A stretch of DNA of 64,000 bases from contig DASYDW010000010.1 of assembly GCA_036499395.1 (NCBI GenBank), positions 216,213 through 280,212 on the forward strand, written 5' to 3'. Numbering within the stretch: the first letter of the stretch is position 1; each line of letters opens with the position of its first letter. The notes under the pieces are model-generated. The model ran no database searches, was not told where the DNA came from, and worked only from the letters and a program-made list of their open reading frames with translations. This DNA comes from Pirellulales bacterium (GTDB taxonomy: Bacteria; Planctomycetota; Planctomycetia; Pirellulales; JACPPG01). A program made the position numbers and the translations under genes. Positions 17,617 to 26,131 of the stretch are shown piece after piece.

Positions 17617-19038
17617 TTACTTGCCGATGCAAAAGCGGCTGAAGATTCGATCCAGCAGGTCGTCCGTATAGACCGCGCCGACGACGTGCCCTAGTTCCTC
17701 GATCGCGGCGCGGAGTTCGGCCGCAACCAGCTCTTCTCCAATGTGCTGATCGACGAATTCAAGCGCCTGCGAGAGCGCTTCGGCGGCACGTTGCAAACTT
17801 TCATGGCAGCGGGCGGCCGTGGCCGCGACGACGTCGGTTGAATCTCCGCCGCAAGCGAGCGCCGCGCCGCGAAGTCGCTCGCAAAGCGCGGCAAGCCCTT
17901 GGCCGGTGGTGCCGCTTGTGCCAATCGCATCCTCGATTGGACCGAGCACTCGCTGCTGGTCCACTTTCGTCAGCACAACAACCCGGTGAGCAGGCAGTTC
18001 CAACTGCGACCGTTCCCACGCCGTAAGCGAACGCGTGCAGTCGAGGCACAACACTTCGATCGTGGCGTGCCGGCGCTCGCGTACCGTGGCAAGCTGGGCG
18101 GCAACGTCGATGTTTTTTCCGTCGGTTTGCGGAGCATTGTTCTCGGCAGAATTTAGCAAGTGCGGCGAATCGGCCATCGAATCCGCGGCCAGGCCGGCCG
18201 TATCGACGAGTTCGATCGTTACATCGCCCAGCGACAACTCGCCCACCAGGTAATCGCGCGTGGTGCCTGCTAAGGGCGAGACGAGTGCCGCACTGCGCTT
18301 AAGCAGAGCGTTGAACAGACTGCTCTTACCGACGTTGGGCTCGCCCACGAGCACGACGCGTACGGCGTCCCGCAAAACGGCACGCGTGGCCGTACGCTCG
18401 GCCAACTCGCGTACCTGCGCGGCGGCCGTCGTGATTTGTTCGCGCAACCGATCACGCGCAATGAATTCGATATCTTCTTCGACGAAGTCGAGTCCCGCCT
18501 CGAGATGCGCCAAGACATCGAGCAACTCGTCGCGCAATCGCACGAGCGGCGCGCCCAGTCCGCCGGCAAGTTGACTGACCGCGACGTCCAGCTCGTGCCG
18601 GTCGCGCGACTCAATGACGCCTAACACGGCTTCGGCCTGCGTCAGATCGATTCTTCCTGCTAGAAACGCCCGCAGCGTAAACTCCCCAGGCGCCGCCAGG
18701 CGAGCGCCATGCCGACAAAGCGTTCGCAAAATGGCCTGCAGGATTGGCGCCACGCCAACGGTGTGAATTTCGACCGACGGTTGCCGTGTGTAACTGCGCG
18801 ACGTCGGCCAAACCAACAAGGAACAGGGCACGGCCGATGTAAAACCATCGACCGCCAGCGATCCGGTCAATCGCGTCGAGACCTTGATCGCCGAAAGAGG
18901 CGGGCCATCACGATCCTCGCCGGTCCAGATCGGCGCCACGCAATCGACCGCATGGGGCCCGCTCATACGAATGACGCCGCGCATCGCTCCTCCCGCGGCG
19001 GAGGCAATCGCGGCGATGGTTTCGTGCGGGTCGTGCAT
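17617..19038 (-). CDS. mnmE: tRNA modification GTPase MnmE
   Basis: This 473-residue GTPase works with MnmG to place the cmnm5 group on wobble uridine of several tRNAs. The N-terminal folate-binding domain begins ETIAAIASAAGGAMRGVIR. The inserted G domain shows GEPNVGKSSLFNAL, DTAGL and TKVD. The C-terminus is the invariant FCIGK, with the cysteine needed for modification. The start at 19038 lies 20 bases downstream of the yidC stop, so the two are an operon; yidC-mnmE pairing is ancient and widespread. A longer frame upstream overlaps yidC and is not family-like. Confidence 0.95.
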   Translation of the reverse strand: MHDPHETIAAIASAAGGAMRGVIRMSGPHAVDCVAPIWTGEDRDGPPLSAIKVSTRLTGSLAVDGFTSAVPCSLLVWPTSRSYTRQPSVEIHTVGVAPILQAILRTLCRHGARLAAPGEFTLRAFLAGRIDLTQAEAVLGVIESRDRHELDVAVSQLAGGLGAPLVRLRDELLDVLAHLEAGLDFVEEDIEFIARDRLREQITTAAAQVRELAERTATRAVLRDAVRVVLVGEPNVGKSSLFNALLKRSAALVSPLAGTTRDYLVGELSLGDVTIELVDTAGLAADSMADSPHLLNSAENNAPQTDGKNIDVAAQLATVRERRHATIEVLCLDCTRSLTAWERSQLELPAHRVVVLTKVDQQRVLGPIEDAIGTSGTTGQGLAALCERLRGAALACGGDSTDVVAATAARCHESLQRAAEALSQALEFVDQHIGEELVAAELRAAIEELGHVVGAVYTDDLLDRIFSRFCIGK

Positions 19039-19057
19039 GCGCTCGTCCGCAACGTAA

Positions 19058-21427
19058 TTAACGGCGGTCGCGGTTCTTCTTCTTCGACCCCGATGAGCCG
19101 TTGCCGTTGTTCCTCGTTCCGATTCTTTCCAGCACCGGCTGCGCGGCACCGGCGGTCGCCAGCGTGGTCCGCGGCAACAATTTGCGCTCGGCGATGCCCC
19201 ACAAGCTCGAAGCGATGAAATATAGGCACAGACCGCTGGCGACTTTGAAGAACATCACGCCCATAAAGATCATCATGTATTGCATGACCTTCTGCTGCAT
19301 CGCGGCTTGCTCGTCGGTCGGCGGCGGCATGAACATCTTCTGCTGCCAGATGAACAAGCCAATCGTCAAGCACGGCAACAGATTGAAATACGGTCCTAAC
19401 CAACCGGCTGGGCCCGCGATGAACGCCGGCATCGTGTCCTGCCAGTTCCACAGCATGTCCGGGGCGGCCAGGTTCGAGCACCAGCGGATCGATTCACTGA
19501 TCAGCGGTGCCCCACGCAGCTCGACGTCGACCGCCAGCGAGCGGTACAGGCCCAGGAAGATTGGCAATTGCAAGAACACAGGCAAGCAACCGGCCAGCGG
19601 GTTGTAGTTGTGTTTTTTGAAAAGTTCCTGCTGCGCCTTCGTGCGGGCCTCCATGTTGCCCTTGTACTTCTCCTGGAGGCGCTTGATCTCGGGCTGCAGT
19701 TCCTGCATCTTTTGCGCGCCCAGCGCCTGCCGCCGGCTGAGCGGGAACATCAGCGAGCGAACCAGCACCGTGAGCATGATGATCGCGATGCCGTAATTCG
19801 GGATGATGCGATAAAAGAAGTGCAGCACCTCGAGCATCGGCGCCGCGACGAAGCCAAACCACCCGTAGTACACCAGGTTGCCCAAGCCGTATTGCGACAG
19901 CAGTGCGGGGCGCTTGGGTCCGGCGAAAATTTTGTAAGTTTCGGTCCCGGACTTCTCGCCCGGCTCGATCGTGGCGATCTTACTCGTCAGCCGGAACGAA
20001 ACATTCGTGCGGTTAAACTTCGCGCGATCCGCAGGTGCATCGCCGACACGGATGGGAATTGCGCGGCCGTAGTCGGTGGCATGATCGGGATCGGGCAAAA
20101 GTGCCACGGCGAAATACTGGGCATCGACGCCGATATATTCCAGGGGCTCATCCTGCCACGGCGTGGGATTCGTTTCCTCGGCGATCGTCGTAGCGCTGAC
20201 CAGGCCCGTCCGTCGGCGGCCATTCACCAGGAACCCGACGGCCACGTCGCGCATGCCTGCGCCGCCGCGCCAGTTGGGACTCATCTTCGTGGCGTACCAG
20301 GCCCCTTCCAGCGGCAACCCGGTCGGCCCGTCCAGTCGCCAGGCAACCTTGTGAGCTTCCTTGCCGGTGTTCTGAATTTCGACGGCAAACTGCAAGTGAT
20401 AGGCAGGAGCCGAGGGATCGTCGGCCTCTTCCGGATTCACCCGAGCCAGTCGGAATCGCTTGATAATGGTCAGGCCGAACTCCGCGGCGTCATATTGAAA
20501 CGCCAGCTCATCCGGATCGGTCTGCGGCAACGCTTGCCAGTTGGCATTGCGCATGTCGAGGCCGGGAATCTCTTGCGCATCTTTGGGAACTTTCTTGCCG
20601 TCGACGCTGTCGAGCGTCAGCAGGAACGAAAGCTGATCGAGCGCCTCGGGCCGGATAATTTCCATTGGGCGCCGGCGCAATTCACCGGTCAGTTCCAGCG
20701 GCGCCGGCTTGTCAGCCCCCTCTGCCGCAGCGTCCGCTCCGGCATTGCCCACTCCAGCATCACCGCCGCGCTCGATCGACAGCGTGAAGCTTTGCCCCGG
20801 CTCGGTCTTTAACAACAGATCGTGAAACTCGATCGGGCCGAGCACCGGTTGGCCGTTGAGCGCCGTGATCACGTCGTTGGGCTTCAGACCGGCCGCCTCG
20901 GCAGGCGTGCCAGGGCCCACCACGCGCACCAGGGCGCCAGCGCGATCGTTGGGCACCAAGCCTAAGTCGAGTTGTCCGACATAGCCGCTACGATCTTCCT
21001 GATCCAGGTAGCGCGGGCTGTTCAATTCGATCCGCTCGATGGCGGCGCCGGCATTCACAAACGTCACGAGCTGGCGATACGGACTGGCCGCATCGGCCGA
21101 GCCGAGCGTGTAGCGTTGTTCCGGAATCGTAGCCTTCGCGGCAGCGGCCGGCTTGTCAGCCCCGTCGGCGGCAACCCCGTCCCCTGCAGCACCGCCACCA
21201 GCCGCACCGTCGCCGGCCGGTTTGTCTTTGTCCCCGGCGGCGAGCTCGGCCTTCGGTTCCGCGTCGAGCTTTTCCTTCTCGCGAGTTGCCTTTTCCTCGG
21301 CCGTCAGTTCCTCAGGCTCAACAACCTGTTTCTGTTCCTGCGGCGGTTGTAACCACCGCATGACCATCATGTTCACCGACAATACGGCGAACGAAAGCAA
21401 CAGGAACGTGATAAATCGCTTGTCCAT
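19058..21427 (-). CDS. yidC: Membrane protein insertase YidC with an inserted PDZ domain
   Basis: This 789-residue insertase places proteins into the inner membrane. An N-terminal anchor (residues 5-25) is followed by a charged Ala/Lys-rich linker and the large periplasmic beta domain. The conserved core runs from about residue 520: NYGIAIIMLTVLVRSLMFPL, QELQPEIKRLQEKYKG, NPLAGCLPVFLQLPIFLGLY and further spans. Unusually, residues 157-222 look like a PDZ domain (RVVGPGTPAEAAGLKPNDVI, then LNGQP and LSIERGG) set into the periplasmic part. The C-terminal tail is basic. It is followed by mnmE. Confidence 0.93.
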   Translation of the reverse strand: MDKRFITFLLLSFAVLSVNMMVMRWLQPPQEQKQVVEPEELTAEEKATREKEKLDAEPKAELAAGDKDKPAGDGAAGGGAAGDGVAADGADKPAAAAKATIPEQRYTLGSADAASPYRQLVTFVNAGAAIERIELNSPRYLDQEDRSGYVGQLDLGLVPNDRAGALVRVVGPGTPAEAAGLKPNDVITALNGQPVLGPIEFHDLLLKTEPGQSFTLSIERGGDAGVGNAGADAAAEGADKPAPLELTGELRRRPMEIIRPEALDQLSFLLTLDSVDGKKVPKDAQEIPGLDMRNANWQALPQTDPDELAFQYDAAEFGLTIIKRFRLARVNPEEADDPSAPAYHLQFAVEIQNTGKEAHKVAWRLDGPTGLPLEGAWYATKMSPNWRGGAGMRDVAVGFLVNGRRRTGLVSATTIAEETNPTPWQDEPLEYIGVDAQYFAVALLPDPDHATDYGRAIPIRVGDAPADRAKFNRTNVSFRLTSKIATIEPGEKSGTETYKIFAGPKRPALLSQYGLGNLVYYGWFGFVAAPMLEVLHFFYRIIPNYGIAIIMLTVLVRSLMFPLSRRQALGAQKMQELQPEIKRLQEKYKGNMEARTKAQQELFKKHNYNPLAGCLPVFLQLPIFLGLYRSLAVDVELRGAPLISESIRWCSNLAAPDMLWNWQDTMPAFIAGPAGWLGPYFNLLPCLTIGLFIWQQKMFMPPPTDEQAAMQQKVMQYMMIFMGVMFFKVASGLCLYFIASSLWGIAERKLLPRTTLATAGAAQPVLERIGTRNNGNGSSGSKKKNRDRR

Positions 21428-21546
21428 TCCCTGCGTCCTTTATCTCCGTCGCCCGCGGGCGAACCAATATGCTGTTTCACTTCTCGAAGCACCGCGGACG
21501 GGGCGAGAATCCGCCGACACCGTCACGCCTGTGCTATCTCGCGCGA

Positions 21547-22296
21547 CTATCGACCATCGCGCAGGCGATCGCCCAGGAAGTTATCGAGCTCCGGCGTCTC
21601 GTAAATTTTCGCGATCGTTTTTTCGATCGGGTATTCGACGCGCCGGAACGTCACCAGATTGTCTTCGATGACCACGTAGCACGCGCGCGAATCGCCGTCG
21701 CGCGGCTGCCCGACCGAACCAACGTTGATCATCGTCTTGTCCGGGCCGAGCTGATGCTGGTAACCAATCTCATCAGGGCTGAGAAAATTCAAACTTTGCG
21801 TGAACACACCCGGGACATGCGTGTGTCCCTGAAAGCAATGGTGCTCGATCAAAGAGAAGATCTTTTCCATCTTCCGCTGGTTATAGATGTCCTCGGGGAA
21901 GACATATTCATTCAGCGGATTTCGGGCCGACCCGTGTACGAACAAAAATCCGTTTTCGCGACGGTTGCGTGGCAACTCGCCCAGGAAGTCCCAGCGCTTG
22001 GCATTGTCGGCTGGCGTCCCCAGCGGTTTCTCAAGTTGCTCGCGGGTCCAAAAGATCGCCCGCTCGGCGCCAGAGTTGAACCCTTCGGGGTCGAACAAGG
22101 CCCCCTGGTCGTGATTCCCCAGAATGCAAACGTTGACCTTCATCACCAGGTCGATGCATTCGCGGGGATTCGGACCATAGCCGATAATGTCCCCCAGGCA
22201 GTAGATTTCCTCGATGCCTTGGCGTCGAATATCGGCCAGCACAGCCTCGAGGGCTTCGAGGTTGCTGTGAATGTCGCTGATCAGGGCACGCTTCAC
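21547..22296 (-). CDS. Metallophosphoesterase (calcineurin-like)
   Basis: This 249-residue protein has all metal-binding motifs of the calcineurin-like superfamily in order: [20 protein letters not shown] and GHTHVPG. The layout is closest to the YfcE/MJ0936-type cytosolic phosphodiesterases, which use two metal ions. The substrate is unknown. It stands on the minus strand, divergent from tsaB, with 220 bases between. Confidence 0.88.
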   Translation of the reverse strand: MKRALISDIHSNLEALEAVLADIRRQGIEEIYCLGDIIGYGPNPRECIDLVMKVNVCILGNHDQGALFDPEGFNSGAERAIFWTREQLEKPLGTPADNAKRWDFLGELPRNRRENGFLFVHGSARNPLNEYVFPEDIYNQRKMEKIFSLIEHHCFQGHTHVPGVFTQSLNFLSPDEIGYQHQLGPDKTMINVGSVGQPRDGDSRACYVVIEDNLVTFRRVEYPIEKTIAKIYETPELDNFLGDRLRDGR

Positions 22297-22516
22297 GAGA
22301 GCTGACCTTCTGTCGCCCAGGCGTCACATCAAGCGCGCGCGGCGAGCCGCCGAGGGAATTGCCACAAGCCAATACCGCAGTGTAAGTTAGCGTTTTAACA
22401 CGGTCAAGGCGGCGGATTTCCGCAGGCGGCAGGCTCTTTGCGACTGCCTGACCCCGCGGTCGCAACCCGGACCGGTTTAACGTTTTGCAATTATAGGGCA
22501 TTCTGGGGGTGCAGCG

Positions 22517-23200
22517 TTGCGAATTGTGGCGATCGAAACCAGCGGTACTACCGGCAGCGTGGCCGTGTTCGACGGCGGACAATTGCTCGAAGCACGGGCA
22601 CTCGACCCGTCCGGCCGTAGCGCTCGCACCTTGGCCCCGGCCCTGTCGGCGATTTTGAAGCACGTTGGCTGGTCCCCCCGGCAGGTGCAATTCGTGGCCG
22701 TAGGGATCGGGCCTGGCTCCTTCACCGGCCTGCGGTTGGGCGTGATGACGGCCAAGGCCTTCGCCTACGGCGCAGGCGCAAAGGTTCTAGGTATCGGCAC
22801 GCCCGAAAGCATTGCCGCGCGCGTGACGGATCTCCAAATACAAGTCGCCGTGGCAATCGACGCGCAGCGCGGCGAGGTCTACAGCGGCCGATTCACGATC
22901 GATGTCACGGGCGCCGTGCAGCGCGCCGGAGAGATTGAAATCATCACGACCGAGCGTTGGCTGGCATCGCTCGACGAAAGCGTGCTCGCCACGGGACCAG
23001 CACTGGTGAAGCTGGCCGAACGCCTCACCCCTGCGATGCGTGTCGCACCACGCGAACAATGGCTCCCCGACGCAGCCTCGGTCGGACGCCTGGCGGCACT
23101 GCGTGCCGCGCGCGGCGAGAGCGACGACCTATGGTCAATGGCCCCCTGTTACTTACGGCGCAGCGCCGCCGAAGAGAAATGGGAAAGCCGCGCGACGTGA
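22517..23200 (+). CDS. tsaB: tRNA threonylcarbamoyladenosine biosynthesis protein TsaB
   Basis: This 227-residue ASKHA-fold scaffold acts with TsaD and TsaE to make t6A at position 37 of tRNAs reading ANN codons. It starts MRIVAIETSGTTGSVAV and carries the diagnostic GIGPGSFTGLRLGVMTAKAF. The C-terminal half is more divergent, as is usual. The start is TTG with GGGGGT about seven bases upstream. It is the last recognisable core gene before the accessory island. Confidence 0.92.
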   Translation: MRIVAIETSGTTGSVAVFDGGQLLEARALDPSGRSARTLAPALSAILKHVGWSPRQVQFVAVGIGPGSFTGLRLGVMTAKAFAYGAGAKVLGIGTPESIAARVTDLQIQVAVAIDAQRGEVYSGRFTIDVTGAVQRAGEIEIITTERWLASLDESVLATGPALVKLAERLTPAMRVAPREQWLPDAASVGRLAALRAARGESDDLWSMAPCYLRRSAAEEKWESRAT

Positions 23201-23821
23201 TCCGGTCGCACGCATCGTCGCAAATGCGTTAGCAGCGCGGCTAGACGAGGCCAAAGCGGTGGCTCCTTGTATGGGGTGTTTACATCACACCACGAGTCCA
23301 CCCTCCTTCGATCGGCACGTCAACATAACGACCGTAAAGATGCGCTGCGTCTTATTGCGCTTTTGACTAGACGAATTGCCAGTTGAGACAGGCTATTGCT
23401 TGCGCAGTGTGACGCCTGGTTGGCGCATGCGTGCTGCTGCGGTGGTGCTGCTGGGTTCGAGTGCTGCGCTAGTGCCGATGCGCTGCTAGGTGGCCGATGC
23501 GATTGGTGCTTCGGCTATCGCGAGAGAGTTCGCGAGTGATTGAGAAGGGTTGGGTCTAGATGCGGCTGCGTCTATGGCATGGGTACAAATGGCAGGTACA
23601 GACGCGCGGGGTGGCGAGCGTATGGCAGGCGTGGCACGGTATAGATATGGATAGTGCCATGTCGCTTGCGGGTTGGCGTGTGCTGGGCTGGTTTGTTTTC
23701 AGTCGTGTCGTTATGGGATATGATTTTCTATAGCTATGAACGACTGTTGTGAAAAGAGATGTGAGATGGCGAAAGACAAACTTGGCTACATGGTCGTGCG
23801 ATTCGTGGGTGGCGGACGTCG
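23201..23821. other. Intergenic region with strong G/T strand bias
   Basis: No convincing gene is seen in these 620 bases. From about 23400 to 23700 the plus strand is markedly G+T-rich, with recurring words such as GGCAGG, TGGCA and GTGCTG. The minus strand has a 34-residue frame (23556-23660) with five Cys and four His, probably a by-product of the repeated word. It forms the left edge of the accessory island. Confidence 0.5.
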
Positions 23822-24475
23822 ATGATTCTGGACAAAATAAATCGCGGCGATGGACCTGTCATCATTTGCCTAGGCGCGCTGATGGCCGTAGTTTGCCTAT
23901 GGGTGGTGCTTGCTGCGTTCAGAGACATTCCACAAACCCGTCGCCGCTGGGTGCCTTTCACGTCATGGGCGGTGGTCCTGGTGGCACTTGGCTGGCTTTC
24001 GTGGGAAGCCTACTTCAGCAGTTACGATTGGCGTGGCGTTCAAAGCAGACTTGAATCCCGAGTCGCCTCGAATGAATTGACGTTCGACTTCGCCGAGGAA
24101 ACATCGTTTGCCTGGGATCGGATGTTTTTTTTCGGCCCATACACGTCTCAACAGGATGTGGAGAAGGCGCTAGGCTTTAAATGGCCGGCATACCGACATT
24201 GCAACATAAAGTGGGGCTCTGATGCCCTCGTCGTCTTTGTAAAGGGACACAAGGTCGTTTACTGGTATGAACAACCAATTTCAATCGACCTCAGCCATCT
24301 TGAGAACGAGATTGGGTACTCGCGGGCTTCGGCAAGATTTCAGATTGAACGCACCGACTGGGTGAGACTCAAGCCGGGAACCAGCGGCAAGCTACGATCC
24401 ACCGCCGCGATGATGGCCGGTCTATCCGGTCACGTCTGGAGCTTTGGGGAGTTGTTTGATCGGGTTTTGGGCTAG
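23822..24475 (+). CDS. Membrane-anchored hypothetical protein with a transposase-derived C-terminus
   Basis: This 217-residue protein has two hydrophobic spans (residues 12-32 and 47-65) joined by a short loop containing QTRRRWVPF, then a soluble domain of unknown type. The last 25 residues (STAAMMAGLSGHVWSFGELF) resemble the end of a transposase-like frame found 400 bases downstream (TTPALKTGIAKHKWTIEDML), sharing the pattern T-x-A-x3-G-x3-H-x-W. So the gene appears to end inside an old transposase remnant. It is followed, four bases after its stop, by the broken gene at 24480. Function unknown. Confidence 0.6.
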   Translation: MILDKINRGDGPVIICLGALMAVVCLWVVLAAFRDIPQTRRRWVPFTSWAVVLVALGWLSWEAYFSSYDWRGVQSRLESRVASNELTFDFAEETSFAWDRMFFFGPYTSQQDVEKALGFKWPAYRHCNIKWGSDALVVFVKGHKVVYWYEQPISIDLSHLENEIGYSRASARFQIERTDWVRLKPGTSGKLRSTAAMMAGLSGHVWSFGELFDRVLG

Positions 24476-24479
24476 GAGC

Positions 24480-24821
24480 ATGGATCAGTCAGTATTCATC
24501 GCAGGCACGCTATCTGAATGGCCATCGAAGCTGCGCTTGGCATCGTTACTTCGCAGCGCAGGGCTGCGCGTTCAAGTTGGAAACTATTCAATCCGCGTCC
24601 TGGACTGATCACATTTCTCATTCGAGGATTACGGCGGCGATCTAGGTGATCCCCAGATCGAAGCCGATGGCGACTCATTGGCAGAATTGATGCGAGATGC
24701 AAAGCTCGTATCCGACGCATTGGCATTGGCCAAAATACGTCACCGTTTCGAGATTTATGGAGATGACAATGTCCTAGTCGGATATCTGCACTTTGATTGG
24801 CCGCCGCCCTGCATACAGTAA
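24480..24821 (+). pseudogene. Small soluble protein gene interrupted by one in-frame TGA
   Basis: From the ATG at 24480, preceded by a good TAGGAG site, the frame codes 42 residues (MDQSVFIAGTLSEW...), meets TGA at 24606-24608, and continues in the same frame for 70 more residues to TAA at 24819. Both halves look like one protein: the second holds SHFSFEDYGGDLGD and later VSDALALAKIRHRFEIYGDD. The simplest reading is a recent nonsense mutation. Selenocysteine is possible only if relatives have Cys there; no clear SECIS hairpin was seen. Function unknown; the size and acidic middle would suit an immunity-like protein, but that is a guess. Confidence 0.65.
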
Positions 24822-24850
24822 TCATCCACTACCGAAAATCGGGTAGTGCG

Positions 24851-24988
24851 TCAGTCTGAAATCAGTTTTCGCCGCTTTTTGTAGGGGCCGCGTTTCCCGG
24901 GGATATTCAGCGGCATGAGTTCCAGCATATCTTCAATGGTCCATTTGTGCTTGGCGATCCCTGTCTTGAGCGCTGGCGTCGTCGGGTA
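24851..24988 (-). pseudogene. Transposase C-terminal remnant
   Basis: Reading leftwards, 45 codons run from just after a stop codon to TGA at 24851. The product contains TTPALKTGIAKHKW, MLELMPLNIPGKRGPYKKRR and ends LISD. The pattern T-P-A-x3-G-[IL]-x2-H-x-W followed by a basic tail is typical of the C-terminus of some DDE transposases. No start or catalytic core remains, so it is a fragment. Confidence 0.55.
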
Positions 24989-25035
24989 TCATGGTGGGGA
25001 TGGCTTCGCGTGTTAGCATTTAGGGGCGCACCAAA

Positions 25036-25317
25036 ATGAAACGATCGACCAAATTTGCGGCATTTGCTTTTGCCGTCGTGGGAATCGCCGCAGCGATTGC
25101 AATGGCAGTGGCAATGGTGCGGACCGGGAAAGACGCACCAATTCCCGCCATGATTTTCGTCTGCGCTTTCGTGGGCTTTGGAGTCGCGGTAATGTTTTTC
25201 GGTGTTGTGTATAGGGTCATGGCATTTTTTCGAGCGGCAGAATCCATTTCGCGCGGAGTGGTCTCAAAAATGCCATTCATGAACGACCCCCCTGCAGACG
25301 ATCACATTTCAGACTGA
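25036..25317 (+). CDS. Small two-span membrane protein inside the IS-like element
   Basis: This 93-residue protein has hydrophobic spans at residues 8-28 and 38-64 with a short hydrophilic loop between, then a polar tail. The start ATG follows AGGGGCG at a reasonable distance. Its last codons (I-S-D-stop) lie in the right terminal inverted repeat, so the tail was shaped by the element end. No family recognised. It could be a passenger gene or a chance frame kept open. Confidence 0.5.
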   Translation: MKRSTKFAAFAFAVVGIAAAIAMAVAMVRTGKDAPIPAMIFVCAFVGFGVAVMFFGVVYRVMAFFRAAESISRGVVSKMPFMNDPPADDHISD

Positions 25318-25400
25318 CGCACTACCGAAAATCGGCTCTTTTGACAACCGTGCTCCAAACTCATTACCCTGAACCGGTTTCGCGATCTCTGCGGTCGTTT

Positions 25401-25406
25401 TAAAAT
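25401..25406 (+). promoter_or_regulatory. -10 box TAAAAT six bases before ATG (leaderless layout)
   Basis: TAAAAT is followed by GGCGAC and then the ATG at 25413. Transcription would begin at or beside the start codon. The same box, spacer and first codons recur before the gene at 26132. Confidence 0.55.
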
Positions 25407-25412
25407 GGCGAC

Positions 25413-25808
25413 ATGACCGAAGCTCCCAAGACCCGCCGACGATGCCCTCCGTTTGGGATTGGCGAGCTGGCGATAATTGCGGCGATGCTCGTACCGATCT
25501 GGTGGTTCGCTGCCACTCGCCTAGTATCCGTCGAATGGATTGATAGCGAACCTGACAGGCAGTATGTCAGACAAGAATGGCGACAGCCGCGCCCACTACA
25601 AATCGTCGATCGCGGCCTCAGGTGGTCTATTACTCTTGTTGTTTCGTGGCTTGTATTGCGCGGTCGCTTCCAAGCGAACAGTGCTCCCATCGAGGAAGTC
25701 AAACCTGGACCTGTGCCGATCATCCTGATGGTCTTGTTCGTCGTATTCGCAATTTGGTTCATTGGCATTATGCTTGCGGCCTATTTTACCGGCACCGACC
25801 TTGGCTGA
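25413..25808 (+). CDS. RRRW-type membrane-anchored paralogue, divergent member
   Basis: This 131-residue protein begins TEAPKTRRRCPPFGIGELAI, the start shared with other genes in this island, then a first span to about residue 35. A long middle loop is followed by a second cluster of spans (SITLVVSWLVLRG and VPIILMVLFVVFAIWFIGIM). It has no LFPEA motif. The first 40 bases, including the region before the ATG, are nearly identical to those at 26132, so the 5' end has been duplicated or exchanged. Function unknown. Confidence 0.6.
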   Translation: MTEAPKTRRRCPPFGIGELAIIAAMLVPIWWFAATRLVSVEWIDSEPDRQYVRQEWRQPRPLQIVDRGLRWSITLVVSWLVLRGRFQANSAPIEEVKPGPVPIILMVLFVVFAIWFIGIMLAAYFTGTDLG

Positions 25809-25918
25809 CGCTAACAGCGCATCCCCCAGCGGGACCACACTCTTAAGACACTACCGACCGCCGAGCATTGTCTACTCCGGCTGTCAAATGTCTCTAGGTT
25901 GACTTTTTGTCGCTGGCC

Positions 25919-26023
25919 TTACGCTTGCCAGTTAGCTGTGGCCAGTCGCATCGCATTAAAGGCCTCCCGCATGGCCGTCTTCGGGGCTTCGTTCGCCACG
26001 ACGGCACATAGTTGCCAGTTGCA
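25919..26023 (-). pseudogene. Short remnant with KTAMREAFNAMRLA, repeated near 27560
   Basis: A 34-codon frame on the minus strand reads CNWQLCAVVANEAPKTAMRE, then AFNAMRLATANWQA and a stop. A diverged copy at 27554-27640 shares KTA...AMRLA and a stop. No start codon is apparent. These look like the end of a repeated gene or element otherwise lost. Identity unknown. Confidence 0.35.
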
Positions 26024-26119
26024 GGGCTAACGCGGGATGCCGCTTGCTAGGCTGCCGTATGGGCTTTGGCTAGGCGCTGGTGGCATCGTTGGCGTACCTC
26101 GGGTCGTGCGTGGCTGTGA

Positions 26120-26125
26120 TAAAAT
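26120..26125 (+). promoter_or_regulatory. -10 box TAAAAT six bases before ATG
   Basis: TAAAAT, then GGCGAC, then the ATG at 26132. No ribosome binding site fits in this gap, which supports leaderless translation. Confidence 0.55.
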
Positions 26126-26131
26126 GGCGAC

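Larger units (their letters stand above)
24827..25335. mobile_element. Degenerate IS-like element with 21-base terminal inverted repeats
   Basis: Perfect 21-base inverted repeats lie at 24842-24862 and 25306-25326. The same ends also carry a 16-base direct repeat, CACTACCGAAAATCGG, at 24827-24842 and 25320-25335. Inside are the tail of a transposase-like frame on the minus strand and a small membrane protein gene on the plus strand. Both reading frames end through the repeats in I-S-D-stop. About 500 bases is too short for a complete IS, so this looks like an internally deleted or passenger-carrying derivative. The family was not identified with certainty. Confidence 0.6.

Noticed and set aside
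23556..23660. 34-residue Cys/His-rich mini-protein
   Set aside because: No ribosome site, and the Cys/His pattern follows from the repeated TGCCA word.
24606..24608. Selenocysteine codon
   Set aside because: No convincing SECIS hairpin within the expected distance and no selenoprotein family recognised; nonsense mutation is simpler.
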